DNA of 64,000 nt from an uncultured Flavobacteriaceae bacterium (GTDB lineage: Bacteria > Bacteroidota > Bacteroidia > Flavobacteriales > Flavobacteriaceae). Under the pieces are notes generated by a model that was not told where the DNA came from, ran no database searches, and was given only the letters and a program-made list of their open reading frames with translations. Shown in pieces: positions 1 to 10,276 of the stretch. The stretch is taken from positions 62,001-126,000 of the forward strand of contig CANLWG010000015.1 of the NCBI GenBank assembly GCA_947494715.1, in the 5' to 3' direction. Both the position numbers and the translations under genes were made by a program. Position 1 is the first letter of the stretch. Every line of letters begins with the position of its first letter.

Positions 1-2
1 TT

Positions 3-101
3 AACACGGAAAGGAAAATTTATAACGCACATATCGGTGCCCATGATATGAAATTATGTGTTGAGGCCGCTAAAGGTCTGGATTTTGAAGTAGAATACTA
101 A
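3..101 (+). CDS. 3' end of an unidentified gene (partial)
   Basis: An open frame enters from the left edge and ends at TAA 99-101, giving 32 C-terminal residues that finish GLDFEVEY. The codon use looks coding. The fragment is too short to assign a family, so no function is given. It runs in the same direction as the cyclase gene that begins about 340 bp later. Confidence 0.4.
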   Translation, partial: NTERKIYNAHIGAHDMKLCVEAAKGLDFEVEY

Positions 102-438
102 AACATTAAAAAACTACCGACGTACAAAAACAGATGAATTGCATTTGGCAAATTGTTTTAAGACTGGAGATGCTAACATTAGACAAACATAGTGGAATAT
201 TATATGGGATGAAATGCCAAACGTATCGTATTCTGCTCGCCAGATGCTCCCTCTAGAAGGTTTTATAAAAAACATTTATTCGAAATTCTACTCTTTTTCC
301 AAGAAGTATGAATGACTGACCATGTTATAGGATTTCCTCTTTTAACAAAATCAATATGTTAATTATGTACTTTTATTGTACATATAGAATACTATAGATC
401 ATACGATTATCCCTGCATTAGGCATCATTAAAGTATAT
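102..438. other. intergenic region, no gene seen
   Basis: This AT-rich stretch separates the partial gene from the cyclase gene. I see no open frame of convincing length, no tRNA and no clear hairpin-plus-T terminator. The promoter of the downstream cyclase gene probably lies in its last 100 bases, but no element could be fixed. Confidence 0.4.
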
Positions 439-1524
439 ATGATGAAGTTAAAATTAAGAGAATGGCTAGTTACTATATTGGCTTTTATCATTGCCCTTTA
501 TATGTACACCCTTTTCTCGTATTTTGGAGTGGAGAATTTTTTTCGGAACGGAGCAATAAAGGATTATTTTGAATCCAATGTTTGGCACCTTGAGGTAATT
601 ATTTCAGGAATTTTATTGGGAATTCTTTTCATTCTAATTAACCAATTGACCGAAAAGCAGGTCTTTCGAAAAAGAAGTTTTGGGTTTAATATTATATTGA
701 AAAGTGCCTTATATCTAATTGCATTTGTTATTGTTTGTGGGCTGATATTCCACTTGTTTTCATTTTTCAAATTAGTCACTGAAGAGCAGCTGGCCATATT
801 TCAAAGTTTACTTTCGGTCAATTTTCTCTCATCCGCCTTGATCTATTATACATCATTTATCCTATTGCTGAATTTTATACTTTACATCAATAAAAAATTT
901 GGCCCTGATTTGCTAATTAATCTTTTAACGGGCAAATATTATCATCCCAAAAATGAGGAGTTGATCTTTCTCTTTTTGGACCTTAAAGATTCAACAACAC
1001 TGGCTGAAAAACTCGGACATAAAAAATACAGTACCTTCATAAAAGAGTGTATTCATGAACTAACTCCGATTATACAGAAATACAACGCACGGGTCTATCA
1101 ATATGTCGGAGATGAAATAGTTCTATTTTGGGGAAAGAAAGAAGGGTTTCATCAACAAAATTGCTTGAATACATTTTTCGAATTCGTTGCCACTCTAAAA
1201 AAAAGAAAGGATTACTATATGTCAAAATACGGTGAAGTTCCCTTGTTCAAAGCCGGAATGGATTTAGGGGTAGTGACTGCGACCGAAATCGGGGACATCA
1301 AACGTGAAATAGCATTTCACGGAGATGTCCTAAATACCGCTGCACGTCTGGAGAAAAAGTGTAATGAATTCAATGAGAAATTGATTGTAACACAGCATGT
1401 GGCCGATCAAAGTCGATTCAACGAAAAATACAAGTTCCAATTCCTAAGCGATATCCCTTTAAAGGGCAAAACTGAAAACATTAGGTTTTATGCCGTAGTA
1501 CCATTACTGCATTTTAAAGAGTGA
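439..1524 (+). CDS. membrane class III adenylate/guanylate cyclase
   Basis: A 361-aa protein with four predicted membrane segments (about residues 8-28, 48-68, 85-108, 130-150) followed by a cytoplasmic class III nucleotidyl cyclase domain (about 175-340). The two metal-binding aspartates are visible: D181 in FLDLKDST and D225 in YVGDEI. The transition-state Asn and Arg appear in LNTAARLE (N299, R303). It should make cAMP or cGMP from the nucleoside triphosphate; the substrate cannot be told from the sequence. No classical sensor domain is present, so the membrane segments may themselves sense a signal. It stands alone on the plus strand, upstream of the arsenic operon. Confidence 0.85.
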   Translation: MMKLKLREWLVTILAFIIALYMYTLFSYFGVENFFRNGAIKDYFESNVWHLEVIISGILLGILFILINQLTEKQVFRKRSFGFNIILKSALYLIAFVIVCGLIFHLFSFFKLVTEEQLAIFQSLLSVNFLSSALIYYTSFILLLNFILYINKKFGPDLLINLLTGKYYHPKNEELIFLFLDLKDSTTLAEKLGHKKYSTFIKECIHELTPIIQKYNARVYQYVGDEIVLFWGKKEGFHQQNCLNTFFEFVATLKKRKDYYMSKYGEVPLFKAGMDLGVVTATEIGDIKREIAFHGDVLNTAARLEKKCNEFNEKLIVTQHVADQSRFNEKYKFQFLSDIPLKGKTENIRFYAVVPLLHFKE

Positions 1525-1823
1525 TTTATTGGTCCATCCTAGGAATTTTGCAAAAGGTATTTAAAATAACAAATGCCCAACAAAGACGCATAACTGCAAT
1601 TAAGGCGGATTGTACTAAACCCATATCGACTCGAAATTTCCAAAGTTCGTGATAAACCAATAATTAATGCGTAAAACGTAAGTGACCATTACTATTTAGT
1701 GGTTTCATAAAACAAATGCTTTATCATACCCACCCTATTCCCAATGACATCCACACGACCAACTATTTTAAGAAATGGTAAAGATTTGGAATATTAAACT
1801 AGTACTTTCTTCTTCTTTTATAA
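1525..1823. other. intergenic region upstream of arsR
   Basis: About 300 bp with no supportable gene. It ends in the arsR operator and presumably holds the arsenic operon promoter. Nothing else stands out. Confidence 0.4.
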
Positions 1824-1845
1824 TTTATCGTAATATTGCGATAAA
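1824..1845. promoter_or_regulatory. inverted-repeat operator for the ArsR-type repressor
   Basis: TTTATCG (1824-1830) and CGATAAA (1839-1845) form a 7-bp inverted repeat around an 8-base AT-rich spacer, 12 bp before the arsR ATG. Position and symmetry fit an autoregulatory ArsR/SmtB operator that would be released on arsenite binding. The binding protein is inferred from adjacency. Confidence 0.6.
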
Positions 1846-1857
1846 CAAATTAAAGAA

Positions 1858-2190
1858 ATGGGCCTAGCAAAGACCGAAATGTTTACCGATAAACAAAACC
1901 AGATTGCGGTTTTTGCCAAAGTGTTCGGGCATCCCGCGCGTGTTGCCATACTCCAACATTTGTTCAAAACAGATTCCTGTTTCTGTGGGAACTTGGTGGA
2001 CGAAATTGGACTGGCCCAACCCACTATTTCACAACATTTGAAAGAGTTAAAATATTTAGGCCTTATAAAGGGAAATGTGGAAGGCACAAGTGTCTGTTAT
2101 TGCATTGACAAAGAAAACTGGACCGCCATGAAGGAAGTGATGTCCGATTTTTTGGATCAAGATCTACCTGCCGACGATGATTGTTGCTAA
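1858..2190 (+). CDS. arsR: ArsR/SmtB-family metalloregulator
   Basis: A 110-aa winged-helix repressor. The recognition helix region reads LAQPTISQHLKELKYLGLI, typical of the family, and a preceding segment DSCFCGNLVDEI places a Cys-x-Cys pair where ArsR proteins carry the thiolates that bind As(III). The C-terminus ends in DDDCC, an extra vicinal cysteine pair. It is the first gene of the operon arsR / phosphatase-type reductase / ACR3 and sits directly behind an inverted repeat. Arsenite is the likely inducer from context; other soft metals cannot be excluded. Confidence 0.88.
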   Translation: MGLAKTEMFTDKQNQIAVFAKVFGHPARVAILQHLFKTDSCFCGNLVDEIGLAQPTISQHLKELKYLGLIKGNVEGTSVCYCIDKENWTAMKEVMSDFLDQDLPADDDCC

Positions 2191-2209
2191 TTAAAAAGTA
2201 TATAAACCA

Positions 2210-2839
2210 ATGACCACAAAGACAGCAGTTTTTGAAAAAATAGAACAAGAGATTTCTTCACTGCGAACGGATACCATTTCCGAGAAACGCAAGGAAACGT
2301 TACAACCACTAACTGAATTTATACAGGGCAAAGTAGACCATGGAAAGGAGATACGGCTCAATTTTATCTGCACCCACAACTCGCGGAGAAGTCATTTGTC
2401 ACAAGTCTGGGCGCAGACCATGGCGGCCTATTTCAATATTAAAAATGTGTATTGCTATTCCGGTGGAACGGAAGCCACGGCCCTATTCCCAATGGCGGCT
2501 ACAACTTTGGCCAATTCGGGATTTCAGGTCAATACCATTTTCCAAGGAGAAAATCCCATCTATGCCATTAAATATGCTGAAAATGCGTATCCCATCATGG
2601 GATTCTCAAAAACCTTTGATGACGATTTTAATCCAGAGAGCGAATTTGCGGCCATCCTTACCTGTTCTCAGGCGGATGAAGGCTGCCCCTTTATAGCAGG
2701 GGCCGAAAAAAGGATTCCGATAACCTATGAAGATCCCAAGGCCTTTGATAATACCCCACAACAGGCAGAAAAGTACCGCGAAAGAAGTCTACAGATAGCG
2801 ATTGAACTTCTATATGTTTTTTCCAACATCAAAGCATAA
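2210..2839 (+). CDS. low-molecular-weight phosphatase-type arsenate reductase-like protein
   Basis: A 209-aa LMW-PTPase/ArsC-fold protein. The P-loop is C54-THNSR-R60 (CX5R) followed by SHLSQVWAQ, at the end of an extended N-terminal helix region of about 45 residues. In this family the loop cysteine attacks phosphate or arsenate. Its position between arsR and an ACR3 efflux gene (19 bp after arsR, 2 bp before ACR3) argues for reduction of As(V) to the exported As(III). In Bacteroidota such proteins are often annotated only as protein-tyrosine phosphatase, so the arsenate substrate is an inference from the operon. Confidence 0.82.
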   Translation: MTTKTAVFEKIEQEISSLRTDTISEKRKETLQPLTEFIQGKVDHGKEIRLNFICTHNSRRSHLSQVWAQTMAAYFNIKNVYCYSGGTEATALFPMAATTLANSGFQVNTIFQGENPIYAIKYAENAYPIMGFSKTFDDDFNPESEFAAILTCSQADEGCPFIAGAEKRIPITYEDPKAFDNTPQQAEKYRERSLQIAIELLYVFSNIKA

Positions 2840-2841
2840 CC

Positions 2842-3888
2842 ATGGCAAATAAAAAATTAAGTTTTCTGGATAAAAATTTAACGCTATGGATTTTTATCGC
2901 CATGGCCCTGGGCGTTGGTATCGGCTATTTCTTTCCATCATTTCCCGAACTTTTAAATACGGCCAATAGTGGCACCACCAATATACCCATTGCCATAGGC
3001 CTTATATTGATGATGTATCCGCCCTTGGCCAAAGTTAACTACGCTCTGTTGCCCAAAGTGTTCCGCAATACCAAAATACTATCCATATCATTACTTCTAA
3101 ATTGGGTTATTGGCCCAATTTTGATGTTCATTCTGGCCATTACGTTTTTGAGGGATTATCCCGAATATATGGTGGGGCTTATTCTAATAGGTTTGGCGCG
3201 TTGCATTGCCATGGTATTGGTTTGGAACGATCTTGCTGAGGGCAACAGTGAGTACGGTGCGGGACTAGTCGCATTGAACAGTATCTTTCAAGTGTTCGCT
3301 TATAGTTTTTACGCCTGGATATTCATCACTATTCTTCCCCCTTACTTTGGTTTTGAAGGTGCTATTGTGGAAATTTCAATAGGGACCATTGCCGAGAGTG
3401 TGGCCATATATCTGGGGATTCCATTTCTATTGGGCATTCTTAGCCGGTTGGTTTTGGTAAGACTCAAAGGAGAGGAATGGTACAAAACAAAATTCATTCC
3501 AACCATTTCACCGATCACTTTAATAGCGCTGTTGTTCACCATTGTAGTTATGTTCTCCCTTAAAGGTGAATTAATTGTGGAGATACCCATGGACGTCCTA
3601 ATTATTGCCATGCCTTTGTTGGTGTACTTCAGTTTAATGTTCGTCATCGGTTTTTTCTTTACCAAGGCCATGGGTGCAGAGTACGACAAAACGGCTTCGG
3701 TGGCATTTACGGCCGCAGGAAACAATTTTGAACTGGCCATAGCGGTGGCCATAGCGGTTTTCGGATTGAATTCCGGTCAAGCCTTTGCAGGTGTAATAGG
3801 GCCATTGGTTGAAGTGCCAGCCCTTATCCTTTTAGTAAGAGTCGCTTTCTGGTTAAGAAAAAAGTATTATAGACCTCAAACGGTTTAA
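2842..3888 (+). CDS. acr3: ACR3-family arsenite efflux permease
   Basis: A 348-aa inner-membrane carrier with about ten hydrophobic segments. The family signature around [14 protein letters not shown], including the conserved cysteine, is present, as is the late helix [16 protein letters not shown]. It exports As(III) using the proton gradient. The gene starts 2 bp after the reductase stop, so the two are probably translationally linked. Length and motifs match the bacterial ACR3 group rather than ArsB. Confidence 0.92.
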   Translation: MANKKLSFLDKNLTLWIFIAMALGVGIGYFFPSFPELLNTANSGTTNIPIAIGLILMMYPPLAKVNYALLPKVFRNTKILSISLLLNWVIGPILMFILAITFLRDYPEYMVGLILIGLARCIAMVLVWNDLAEGNSEYGAGLVALNSIFQVFAYSFYAWIFITILPPYFGFEGAIVEISIGTIAESVAIYLGIPFLLGILSRLVLVRLKGEEWYKTKFIPTISPITLIALLFTIVVMFSLKGELIVEIPMDVLIIAMPLLVYFSLMFVIGFFFTKAMGAEYDKTASVAFTAAGNNFELAIAVAIAVFGLNSGQAFAGVIGPLVEVPALILLVRVAFWLRKKYYRPQTV

Positions 3889-4054
3889 AAATTGGAATTG
3901 ACTGCCCCTAGAATAATTATCGGTTTTTAGCTTTGAAAGATTTCATTGAAGGTTTAGTGAAGCTGGGACTCGAAGACTATTTGTTATATTGGCGATTTCT
4001 GAAGGATTTTATAGGCCATTCTGTGGCACAAACCAATACTTGTGTTATTGAATT

Positions 4055-4258
4055 TTACCAGTCCTTTTTGGTCGGGTATTGTTCCCCGTTTTCCAACCAA
4101 GTCCTTGCTATTGTCAAAGCCTCTTTAAACGCTTTCTCTTTTGAGTATCCATGAACCTCGATCATTCCATTGGCCAACAAGTAAGCCTTTTCAATGACTT
4201 TTGGGTGTTCCTTCTTTAATTGGTGTTCGAATTCTTCTCGATTAAATTTTTTCCCCAT
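4055..4258 (-). CDS. small conserved hypothetical protein, 67 aa
   Basis: A 67-aa soluble, charged protein beginning MGKKFNREEFEHQL with a central KAYLLANGMIEVHGYS segment, the style of small conserved Bacteroidota proteins. No catalytic motif is visible and no family is claimed. An antisense frame at 3933-4154 overlaps it but looks non-coding. It lies between the ACR3 gene and rpiA, on the same strand as rpiA. Confidence 0.6.
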   Translation of the reverse strand: MGKKFNREEFEHQLKKEHPKVIEKAYLLANGMIEVHGYSKEKAFKEALTIARTWLENGEQYPTKKDW

Positions 4259-4439
4259 TTTATCGACTGCTGATTCTATAGGTTACCAAAACGGTAAAAT
4301 AAGGCAAAAATGAATGAATTAGTCCATAACGCCGATTATCTTCCATAATCTCCTTCCTCTTGCATGAAACGGACATGAAAAATCAGCTTTTCATCCCGTT
4401 ACAAGCTTGAATATTTCTTCCTTAAGTCTCTACTTTCCT

Positions 4440-5150
4440 TTATTTAGAGCTACGTTCCTTCTGCCGATTATTCTTTAAAAAAATCGTTTCATCTCCTTTT
4501 CCCATAATTATAATATCTGTGGATTTCAGAAAAAGTCCGGTTTCAACCACCCCGGGAGTTTCTATGAGGTTGCTGTTTAATTTGGCCACATCCTTGATCC
4601 CAAGAATATCGATATCAATGATATAGTTGTTTTCATCAGTTCTGTACGTCTTTTTGCTGAGCTTCCTTAGCACGGGTTTCAAACCCATTTTATTGAATTC
4701 GGCAAGAATCGTTTGCGTAGCAAAAGGGATAATTTCCAAAGGCAACTTAAACTTGCCCAAGGCACTGACCTTCTTTCCAGAATCTGCAATAATTACATTT
4801 AGATTAGAATTATGTGCAAGTATCTTTTCCCGCAACAATGCACCTCCACCACCTTTTATTAAGCGGAATTTCGGGTCGAACTCATCAGCGCCGTCTATAT
4901 TGATATCCAATGTAACCGCCTCTTCCAATCGTATTAGCGGTATCCCCGCACCATGGGCCAATTGGGCCGTCTTTTCAGAGGAAGGCACTCCTCTTACAGA
5001 AAGGCCTTGGGCAACTTCCGCTCCCAGTTTACGGATCATATGTACCGCAGTTGATCCGGAGCCCAGGCCTACTACCATCCCGTTTTTAACTAGAGAGACC
5101 GACTCGTAAGCGGCTAATTTTTTTTCGTGGTCCGTAATGGTTGATTTCAT
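4440..5150 (-). CDS. rpiA: ribose-5-phosphate isomerase A
   Basis: A 236-aa enzyme of the non-oxidative pentose phosphate pathway, interconverting ribose 5-phosphate and ribulose 5-phosphate. Signatures visible in order are GLGSGSTA (phosphate loop), NIDGADEFD (catalytic aspartates) and KGGGGALLREK (catalytic Lys and Glu). Length is standard. The lysine-rich tail QKERSSK is probably disordered. The gene is monocistronic as far as can be seen, and its start faces the HAD gene across 136 bp. Confidence 0.96.
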   Translation of the reverse strand: MKSTITDHEKKLAAYESVSLVKNGMVVGLGSGSTAVHMIRKLGAEVAQGLSVRGVPSSEKTAQLAHGAGIPLIRLEEAVTLDINIDGADEFDPKFRLIKGGGGALLREKILAHNSNLNVIIADSGKKVSALGKFKLPLEIIPFATQTILAEFNKMGLKPVLRKLSKKTYRTDENNYIIDIDILGIKDVAKLNSNLIETPGVVETGLFLKSTDIIIMGKGDETIFLKNNRQKERSSK

Positions 5151-5286
5151 TTTAAAAAACCTTTGCTTACTAAAGATAGATAATACCGAAAGAATTTAGG
5201 TACTGAACTTATTTTCAAGCCAAGAAATTCTATGACCAAAATAGAATACAATTTTTTGCTCCAAATTTTCCTAAATTCGGCCTGTA

Positions 5287-6018
5287 ATGATCAAAGCTCT
5301 AATTTTTGACCTGGATGGAACACTTATCCAGACCGAAGTATTGAAGGCAACCTCGTATGCCCAAGCCATACAACAACTTACCAACAATGCGATACAAGAA
5401 AAGCAGGTACTGGATATTTTCGGAAAATATGTAGGACTGTCCAGGGAAAAGGTAGTAGAAGGTCTTTATGGGGAATTCTCATCGGAATTGGATTATCATC
5501 TGGACTCCCAGGATTCCGGTAACGTTAAAGAGCGTATCATCAACAAAAGATTATCCATTTACGATGAAATACTTAAGGATACGGTTCTTTTATCAAGGCA
5601 TTTTTGTCCTTTTACCCTAGAACTTTTGCGTAAGGCTCATTTAGAGAAGTTTCATATTGTTTTGGCAACCATGTCACATCTACCCCAAGCGAAAAGAATG
5701 GTTACCATAATGGGGATTGCCGATAAACTTGAATTGATACTAACCAGGGACGATGTTGACAAAGGCAAACCAGACCCTGAAATTTATCTCAAGGCAAAAA
5801 ACAGACTTAATTTGAATTCCGATGAATGTTTGGTCATCGAGGATTCCGTTAATGGTATCAAAGCAGGACTCAATGCCGGAATGCAGGTTTTTGCCGTGAC
5901 AAACGACGTTACAAGACTATCCGTCCATTCGTGCAATCTGTTGGACGATGCATATATTGTGGATACCCTTGAAGACCTAAGTTCAAGAGTTTTTGGCTTT
6001 ATAAAGACCAAATTGTAA
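5287..6018 (+). CDS. HAD-family sugar-phosphatase/phosphoglucomutase-like hydrolase
   Basis: A 243-aa HAD hydrolase with all four motifs: FDLDGTL (D8 nucleophile, D10), a helical cap (about 15-95), ATMSHLPQAKR (motif II), KGKPDPEIYL (motif III lysine) and VIEDSVNGIKAG (motif IV acids). This arrangement is that of the beta-phosphoglucomutase/phosphoglycolate phosphatase subgroup. The substrate cannot be read from the sequence. It diverges from rpiA, which may only be proximity. Confidence 0.85.
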   Translation: MIKALIFDLDGTLIQTEVLKATSYAQAIQQLTNNAIQEKQVLDIFGKYVGLSREKVVEGLYGEFSSELDYHLDSQDSGNVKERIINKRLSIYDEILKDTVLLSRHFCPFTLELLRKAHLEKFHIVLATMSHLPQAKRMVTIMGIADKLELILTRDDVDKGKPDPEIYLKAKNRLNLNSDECLVIEDSVNGIKAGLNAGMQVFAVTNDVTRLSVHSCNLLDDAYIVDTLEDLSSRVFGFIKTKL

Positions 6019-6075
6019 TTCAATTTTCTTCCTTAAAAGGACATCGGTAACTATCCTTTCCAACTGAAAGGTATA

Positions 6076-6600
6076 TTAACTTCTTACCAAGCCTAGATCA
6101 ATCACGGCAGACTCCTCAGTTCCATTTCCCGTAAAATCAAATGTTGTTATTCCACTAAGGGATAACACATCATTTTCTAGTCGAATATTAAACAATTCGT
6201 AATCGTCCCTGGCATCTCCATCGAAGATTACAATTAATCCATCTCCATATTCTTCCTCATTAAAACCAAGCTCACCAGAAAATGTATCCGAACCCAGACC
6301 AGGAGTATTGATCGTAATGGTAAATCGACCATTTGTCTGAACTACAAATGTGGCACTGCCCCCTTCTTCTACTATATCCAATCGCTGATTGGATCCATCA
6401 ATACTTTCGAATACCGCGCTTGTGGCCACCCAGTTCCCGGTAAAATCGGAAACCGAGAGTACCGGGCCATCCAATGATATAGCCAAATCATCATCATCAC
6501 TACTACAAGAAATTGAAGTACCGATTGCTATAAGAATAATAGTCATAGAAAATATAGACCTTATTTTCTTGTACGGATAATCAAACCTTTTATTTTTCAT
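6076..6600 (-). CDS. small lipoprotein with lipocalin-like barrel
   Basis: A 174-aa protein with an N-terminal signal ending in a lipobox (IGTSISC) followed by the acidic run SSDDDD, a common Bacteroidota surface-lipoprotein signal. The mature part is beta-rich (FTGNWVATSAVFES, then GRFTITINTPG), resembling small lipocalin-like lipoproteins. No ligand can be proposed. It is convergent with the HAD gene and divergent from the hybrid sensor gene. Confidence 0.75.
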   Translation of the reverse strand: MKNKRFDYPYKKIRSIFSMTIILIAIGTSISCSSDDDDLAISLDGPVLSVSDFTGNWVATSAVFESIDGSNQRLDIVEEGGSATFVVQTNGRFTITINTPGLGSDTFSGELGFNEEEYGDGLIVIFDGDARDDYELFNIRLENDVLSLSGITTFDFTGNGTEESAVIDLGLVRS

Positions 6601-6822
6601 TCTTCATCATATTTTAATTGGACATAAAACTACCTGCAGTATCACAATACCTCAATCAAAAGTAGTTGTCCTAGAAACAACGACTTATTACAGATGTTCC
6701 AATTTTTAATACCAATGTTACATGTATAGATCTCATTATCAAGGAAATCTAGGGAAGTACGATAAAAAAGATAGATTTTACCTTTATCTTAGTAGGTGTA
6801 CCAGCAACGCATCCAACTAATT

Positions 6823-9800
6823 ATGAGAAGGCTTATTTTTTTTAGCTTCGTCTGTCTAAATTATTGGATTACCCATGCCCAGCTTAAATCAAAAATTGAT
6901 AGCCTGGAACAATTGCTTGAAAATAGCAGTGAGCAGGATACTACCAAAGTCCAACTACTTTTGGATATGGCCAATGCGTATCGAGGGGTTAGTTTGGATA
7001 CGTCCTATCACTATGCAAAAAAGGCATTTGACTTGGCTACGATTCATGACCATGAATATGGTATGGCTTCCGCGGACAAAATTAAGGGGACCTATTTTCT
7101 CTATTCCGGGATTACGGATAGCTGCATTTTTTACTATCAAAGAAGTCAGAGTTTATTTCAAAAATTAAGCGACCCGGATGGGGTACATGACATAAACTAT
7201 AATCTGGGTCTTCTACATACATCATTGGCCGAGTATGACAAGGCCATCTCATATTACCAAAAGGATTTTGACTATCGAAACCAAATTAATGACACCCTAG
7301 GGATAGCGGATGGGTACTTGAACATGGGGGCTGTCTTTTTATACAAGGGCGACAATCAGAATGCGTATACGAACTTTACGGCCTCATTACCCTATTTTGG
7401 TAAGGCCGGTGATAGCCTATCCGTAGCCAAGGTGAACTTCAATCTTGGAACTATACAATGGAACTATAGTAATTATGATCTGGCCTTGACCGATTTTTTC
7501 TCCGCATTAGAAATTTTTGAGAAGGAAGGGGACCGCTATCTGTTGGCCAGTTGTTTGGAAAACATCGCCGGGGTGTACGAGAACATGGAGAATTATAAAA
7601 ACGCCCTAAAATACTACAGGGCATCATTGCAACACAGCAAGGAAGTTGGCAATGCAAGACTTACCGCTTCCAACTACCATAGTCTTGGTGCGGCCATGGA
7701 TAAAAGTTCCCAAAGGGACTCCGCACTCTACTATTTTGATAAAAGTCTGGGATTATCGGAAGAAGGTGATTTCAAAGACCTTTTGAGCCTAAATTATCAC
7801 AGCCTAGGTGTACTGTATGCTAGTCAAGATTCAGCAAAGGGCATCGAATTTCTCAATAAAAGCATTTCCCTTAAAAAATCCATTGAGCTGGATAACTTTA
7901 ATATTGCCACAAGCCTTTATGAATTGGGAACCATACATGTTGATCAGCAGCAATTGGCAAAAGCGGAAAAGGTTTTTGATGAGGGTTGGGCGGTCTCTCG
8001 ACAAACTGACAGCAAGGATATTAAAAGCAAGCTATCCTTTGCATTATATGACCTACATAAAAGAATGGGAAACAAAAATAGGGCACTTTTCTATCTAGAA
8101 GAGTTTTATGTGTTAAGGGATAGTATTTTTGATGAGGAAACGAGCAAAAACATCGTGGCCCGGGAAATTCAGTACGAGACCGCAAAAAAAGACCAACAAA
8201 TACAACTTCTGGTCAAGGAAAAGGAATTACAACAGGCCGAAGTAGCTACCAAGGAAGCCCTAATTGAACAACGTTCCACCCAAAGAAACCTGCTGCTATG
8301 GGGAATTATCTCTTTAATCATTATTTCCCTCCTTTTATTTCGAAACTATAATATAAAGCTGAAGTCCCGTGAACTTGTTAACAGAAAACAGCAGGAGTTC
8401 GTAAATCTTAGGTCACGTTTTTTTGCAAATGTTTCCCATGAATTTCGTACGCCCCTTACACTGATTTTGGGGCCCTTAAATGACCTGCTATCCTCAAAAC
8501 AAGAAAACAGCGAACATGAACAAAGCTATCAATTGATGAAGCAAAACGGCGAAAAACTGCTAGGTCTGGTAAACCAGTTGCTGGATCTTGCCAAGTTAGA
8601 GGCGGGTAATATGCCCTTACGTCTAAAAAAGGAGGACCTTAAGGTCTTTTTAAAGGCACAGGCGGCCGCTTTTAGTTCGCTCGCCGACTTTCAGGATATT
8701 AAGTTCAATATAAGCGTGGCACCTGAAATAGAATGGGGTTGGTTTGATTCCGATGCGCTCGAAAAAATCATAAACAATCTATTGTCCAACGCCTTCAAAT
8801 TTATTAGGAAAGGAGGGAAAATACACTTTAAGGCCTCGCTGGTCAATGAAAACGGTGCAATTTCAAAAGAGGAAGGTGCCTCTATAAAAATAGAGGTAGA
8901 GGATAACGGGAAAGGGATATCCGGACCGGAACTGGAAAAAGTTTTTGATCGCTTCTACCAAGTGGATAGCTCCCCTATCAAGGAAAAGATGGGTACGGGT
9001 ATTGGCCTGGCCCTGACCAAAGAATTGGTAGAATTGCATAAAGGGCATATTTCCGTAGCCAGCGAGGAAGGTAAGGGAACTATTTTTACGGTAATTCTTC
9101 CTATAGCTAAGGAACAGTTCAATAATCATGACATGGTCTTTCTTGACCAGCCAGCGCAGAAGGTCAAGAATACACCCCGAGCAGTTCCTACAGAGGTTTC
9201 AGTCAATTCAAAAGCTCCGCAGGTCAATACAAAGGGATTTCCTCTACTATTGATCGTAGAGGACAATGCCGATGTAAGAGCCTATATTCGGAAACAACTT
9301 CATGACGCATACAATATTGTGGAAGCAATTAATGGAGTAGAAGGTTTCGCCTTGGCCCAAAAGAGGATACCCGATCTTATAATCAGCGATGTGATGATGC
9401 CAGGAATGAATGGAATAGTACTTTGCGAAAAGTTAAAACGGGATGAAAAAACGAGCCATATCCCAGTGATATTACTTACAGCATTGGCATCCCATGCATC
9501 TAAACTTGAAGGCATTGAAACAGGAGCGGATGACTACATAGTTAAACCCTTTGATAAAGAAGAACTCAGGGCACGCGTAAAAAACCGCATTGATCAGCGG
9601 CAATTGCTACGAGAAAAATACAGTAGACAGCTTAGCTTAGAACCCAAGGTGTTGGCGGTTACCCCTACGGATGAGCGTTTCCTAAAAAAAGTGGTACATC
9701 TATTGGAGCAACGGTTGGACGATTCCACATTTGGTGTGGAGGGTTTGGCCAAGGAACTGGGAATGAGCAGAACACAATTGTTTCGAAAAATGCGGGCCCT

Positions 9801-9984
9801 GACCAATCAAACAACTCAGGATTTTGTTAGGGATTTTCGGCTAAAACGGGCAGCACAGTTATTAAGGGACAAGGCGGGTAATATATCAGAAGTGGCCTAC
9901 CAGGTGGGGTTTAATAATCTTTCCTATTTTACAAAACGTTTTAAGGAACTGTTCGGTAAAACACCTTCGGAATATGCTTCTTAA
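6823..9984 (+). CDS. hybrid two-component sensor: TPR, histidine kinase, receiver, AraC HTH
   Basis: A 1053-aa single-chain two-component system. The ATG at 6823 gives a good signal peptide (MRRLIFFSFVCLNYWITHAQ) and is preferred to the GTG at 6796. In order: periplasmic TPR repeats to about residue 410, coiled coil, a membrane helix (LLLWGIISLIIISLLLF), HisKA with SHEFRTPL (H539), HATPase with DNGKGISG and GTGIGLAL, a receiver domain with phospho-acceptor in ISDVMMPGMNG (D856), and a C-terminal AraC-type HTH ending FGKTPSEYAS. It differs from polysaccharide HTCS proteins by using TPRs instead of a beta-propeller input. The target genes are unknown; the neighbouring lipoprotein is a candidate. 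Confidence 0.9.
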   Translation: MRRLIFFSFVCLNYWITHAQLKSKIDSLEQLLENSSEQDTTKVQLLLDMANAYRGVSLDTSYHYAKKAFDLATIHDHEYGMASADKIKGTYFLYSGITDSCIFYYQRSQSLFQKLSDPDGVHDINYNLGLLHTSLAEYDKAISYYQKDFDYRNQINDTLGIADGYLNMGAVFLYKGDNQNAYTNFTASLPYFGKAGDSLSVAKVNFNLGTIQWNYSNYDLALTDFFSALEIFEKEGDRYLLASCLENIAGVYENMENYKNALKYYRASLQHSKEVGNARLTASNYHSLGAAMDKSSQRDSALYYFDKSLGLSEEGDFKDLLSLNYHSLGVLYASQDSAKGIEFLNKSISLKKSIELDNFNIATSLYELGTIHVDQQQLAKAEKVFDEGWAVSRQTDSKDIKSKLSFALYDLHKRMGNKNRALFYLEEFYVLRDSIFDEETSKNIVAREIQYETAKKDQQIQLLVKEKELQQAEVATKEALIEQRSTQRNLLLWGIISLIIISLLLFRNYNIKLKSRELVNRKQQEFVNLRSRFFANVSHEFRTPLTLILGPLNDLLSSKQENSEHEQSYQLMKQNGEKLLGLVNQLLDLAKLEAGNMPLRLKKEDLKVFLKAQAAAFSSLADFQDIKFNISVAPEIEWGWFDSDALEKIINNLLSNAFKFIRKGGKIHFKASLVNENGAISKEEGASIKIEVEDNGKGISGPELEKVFDRFYQVDSSPIKEKMGTGIGLALTKELVELHKGHISVASEEGKGTIFTVILPIAKEQFNNHDMVFLDQPAQKVKNTPRAVPTEVSVNSKAPQVNTKGFPLLLIVEDNADVRAYIRKQLHDAYNIVEAINGVEGFALAQKRIPDLIISDVMMPGMNGIVLCEKLKRDEKTSHIPVILLTALASHASKLEGIETGADDYIVKPFDKEELRARVKNRIDQRQLLREKYSRQLSLEPKVLAVTPTDERFLKKVVHLLEQRLDDSTFGVEGLAKELGMSRTQLFRKMRALTNQTTQDFVRDFRLKRAAQLLRDKAGNISEVAYQVGFNNLSYFTKRFKELFGKTPSEYAS

Positions 9985-10276
9985 GTGTTTGTTGTAAACT
10001 CCTAAATCAATATATATAATTGATAACTTGGAATTAACATAACCTCAAAACCATTGCCTGTTAGTCGGGATCTGAGGAAGTAAATGCGATTACAAGACAA
10101 GAGACTACAAAACAGATGGCAAAGAAACTGATAAGGGCGATATAGTTGTTCATAAGTAGGAATTTTCACCGAAAAATACTAAAAATTATAATTCGGCAGA
10201 CTTGTATCCCGAACTTTTCGATGAATGAACCCCTTATAATTTTAGAAATACGGTGGGTCCAACAAACTATTGATGG
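9985..10276. other. intergenic region, no gene seen
   Basis: About 290 bp between convergent genes. A short open frame starting at 10146 overlaps the 3' end of the Crp/Fnr gene and does not look coding. No clear intrinsic terminator was recognised. Confidence 0.35.

Noticed and set aside
3933..4154. 73-aa frame downstream of the ACR3 gene
   Set aside because: It lies antisense to a more protein-like 67-aa gene on the other strand.
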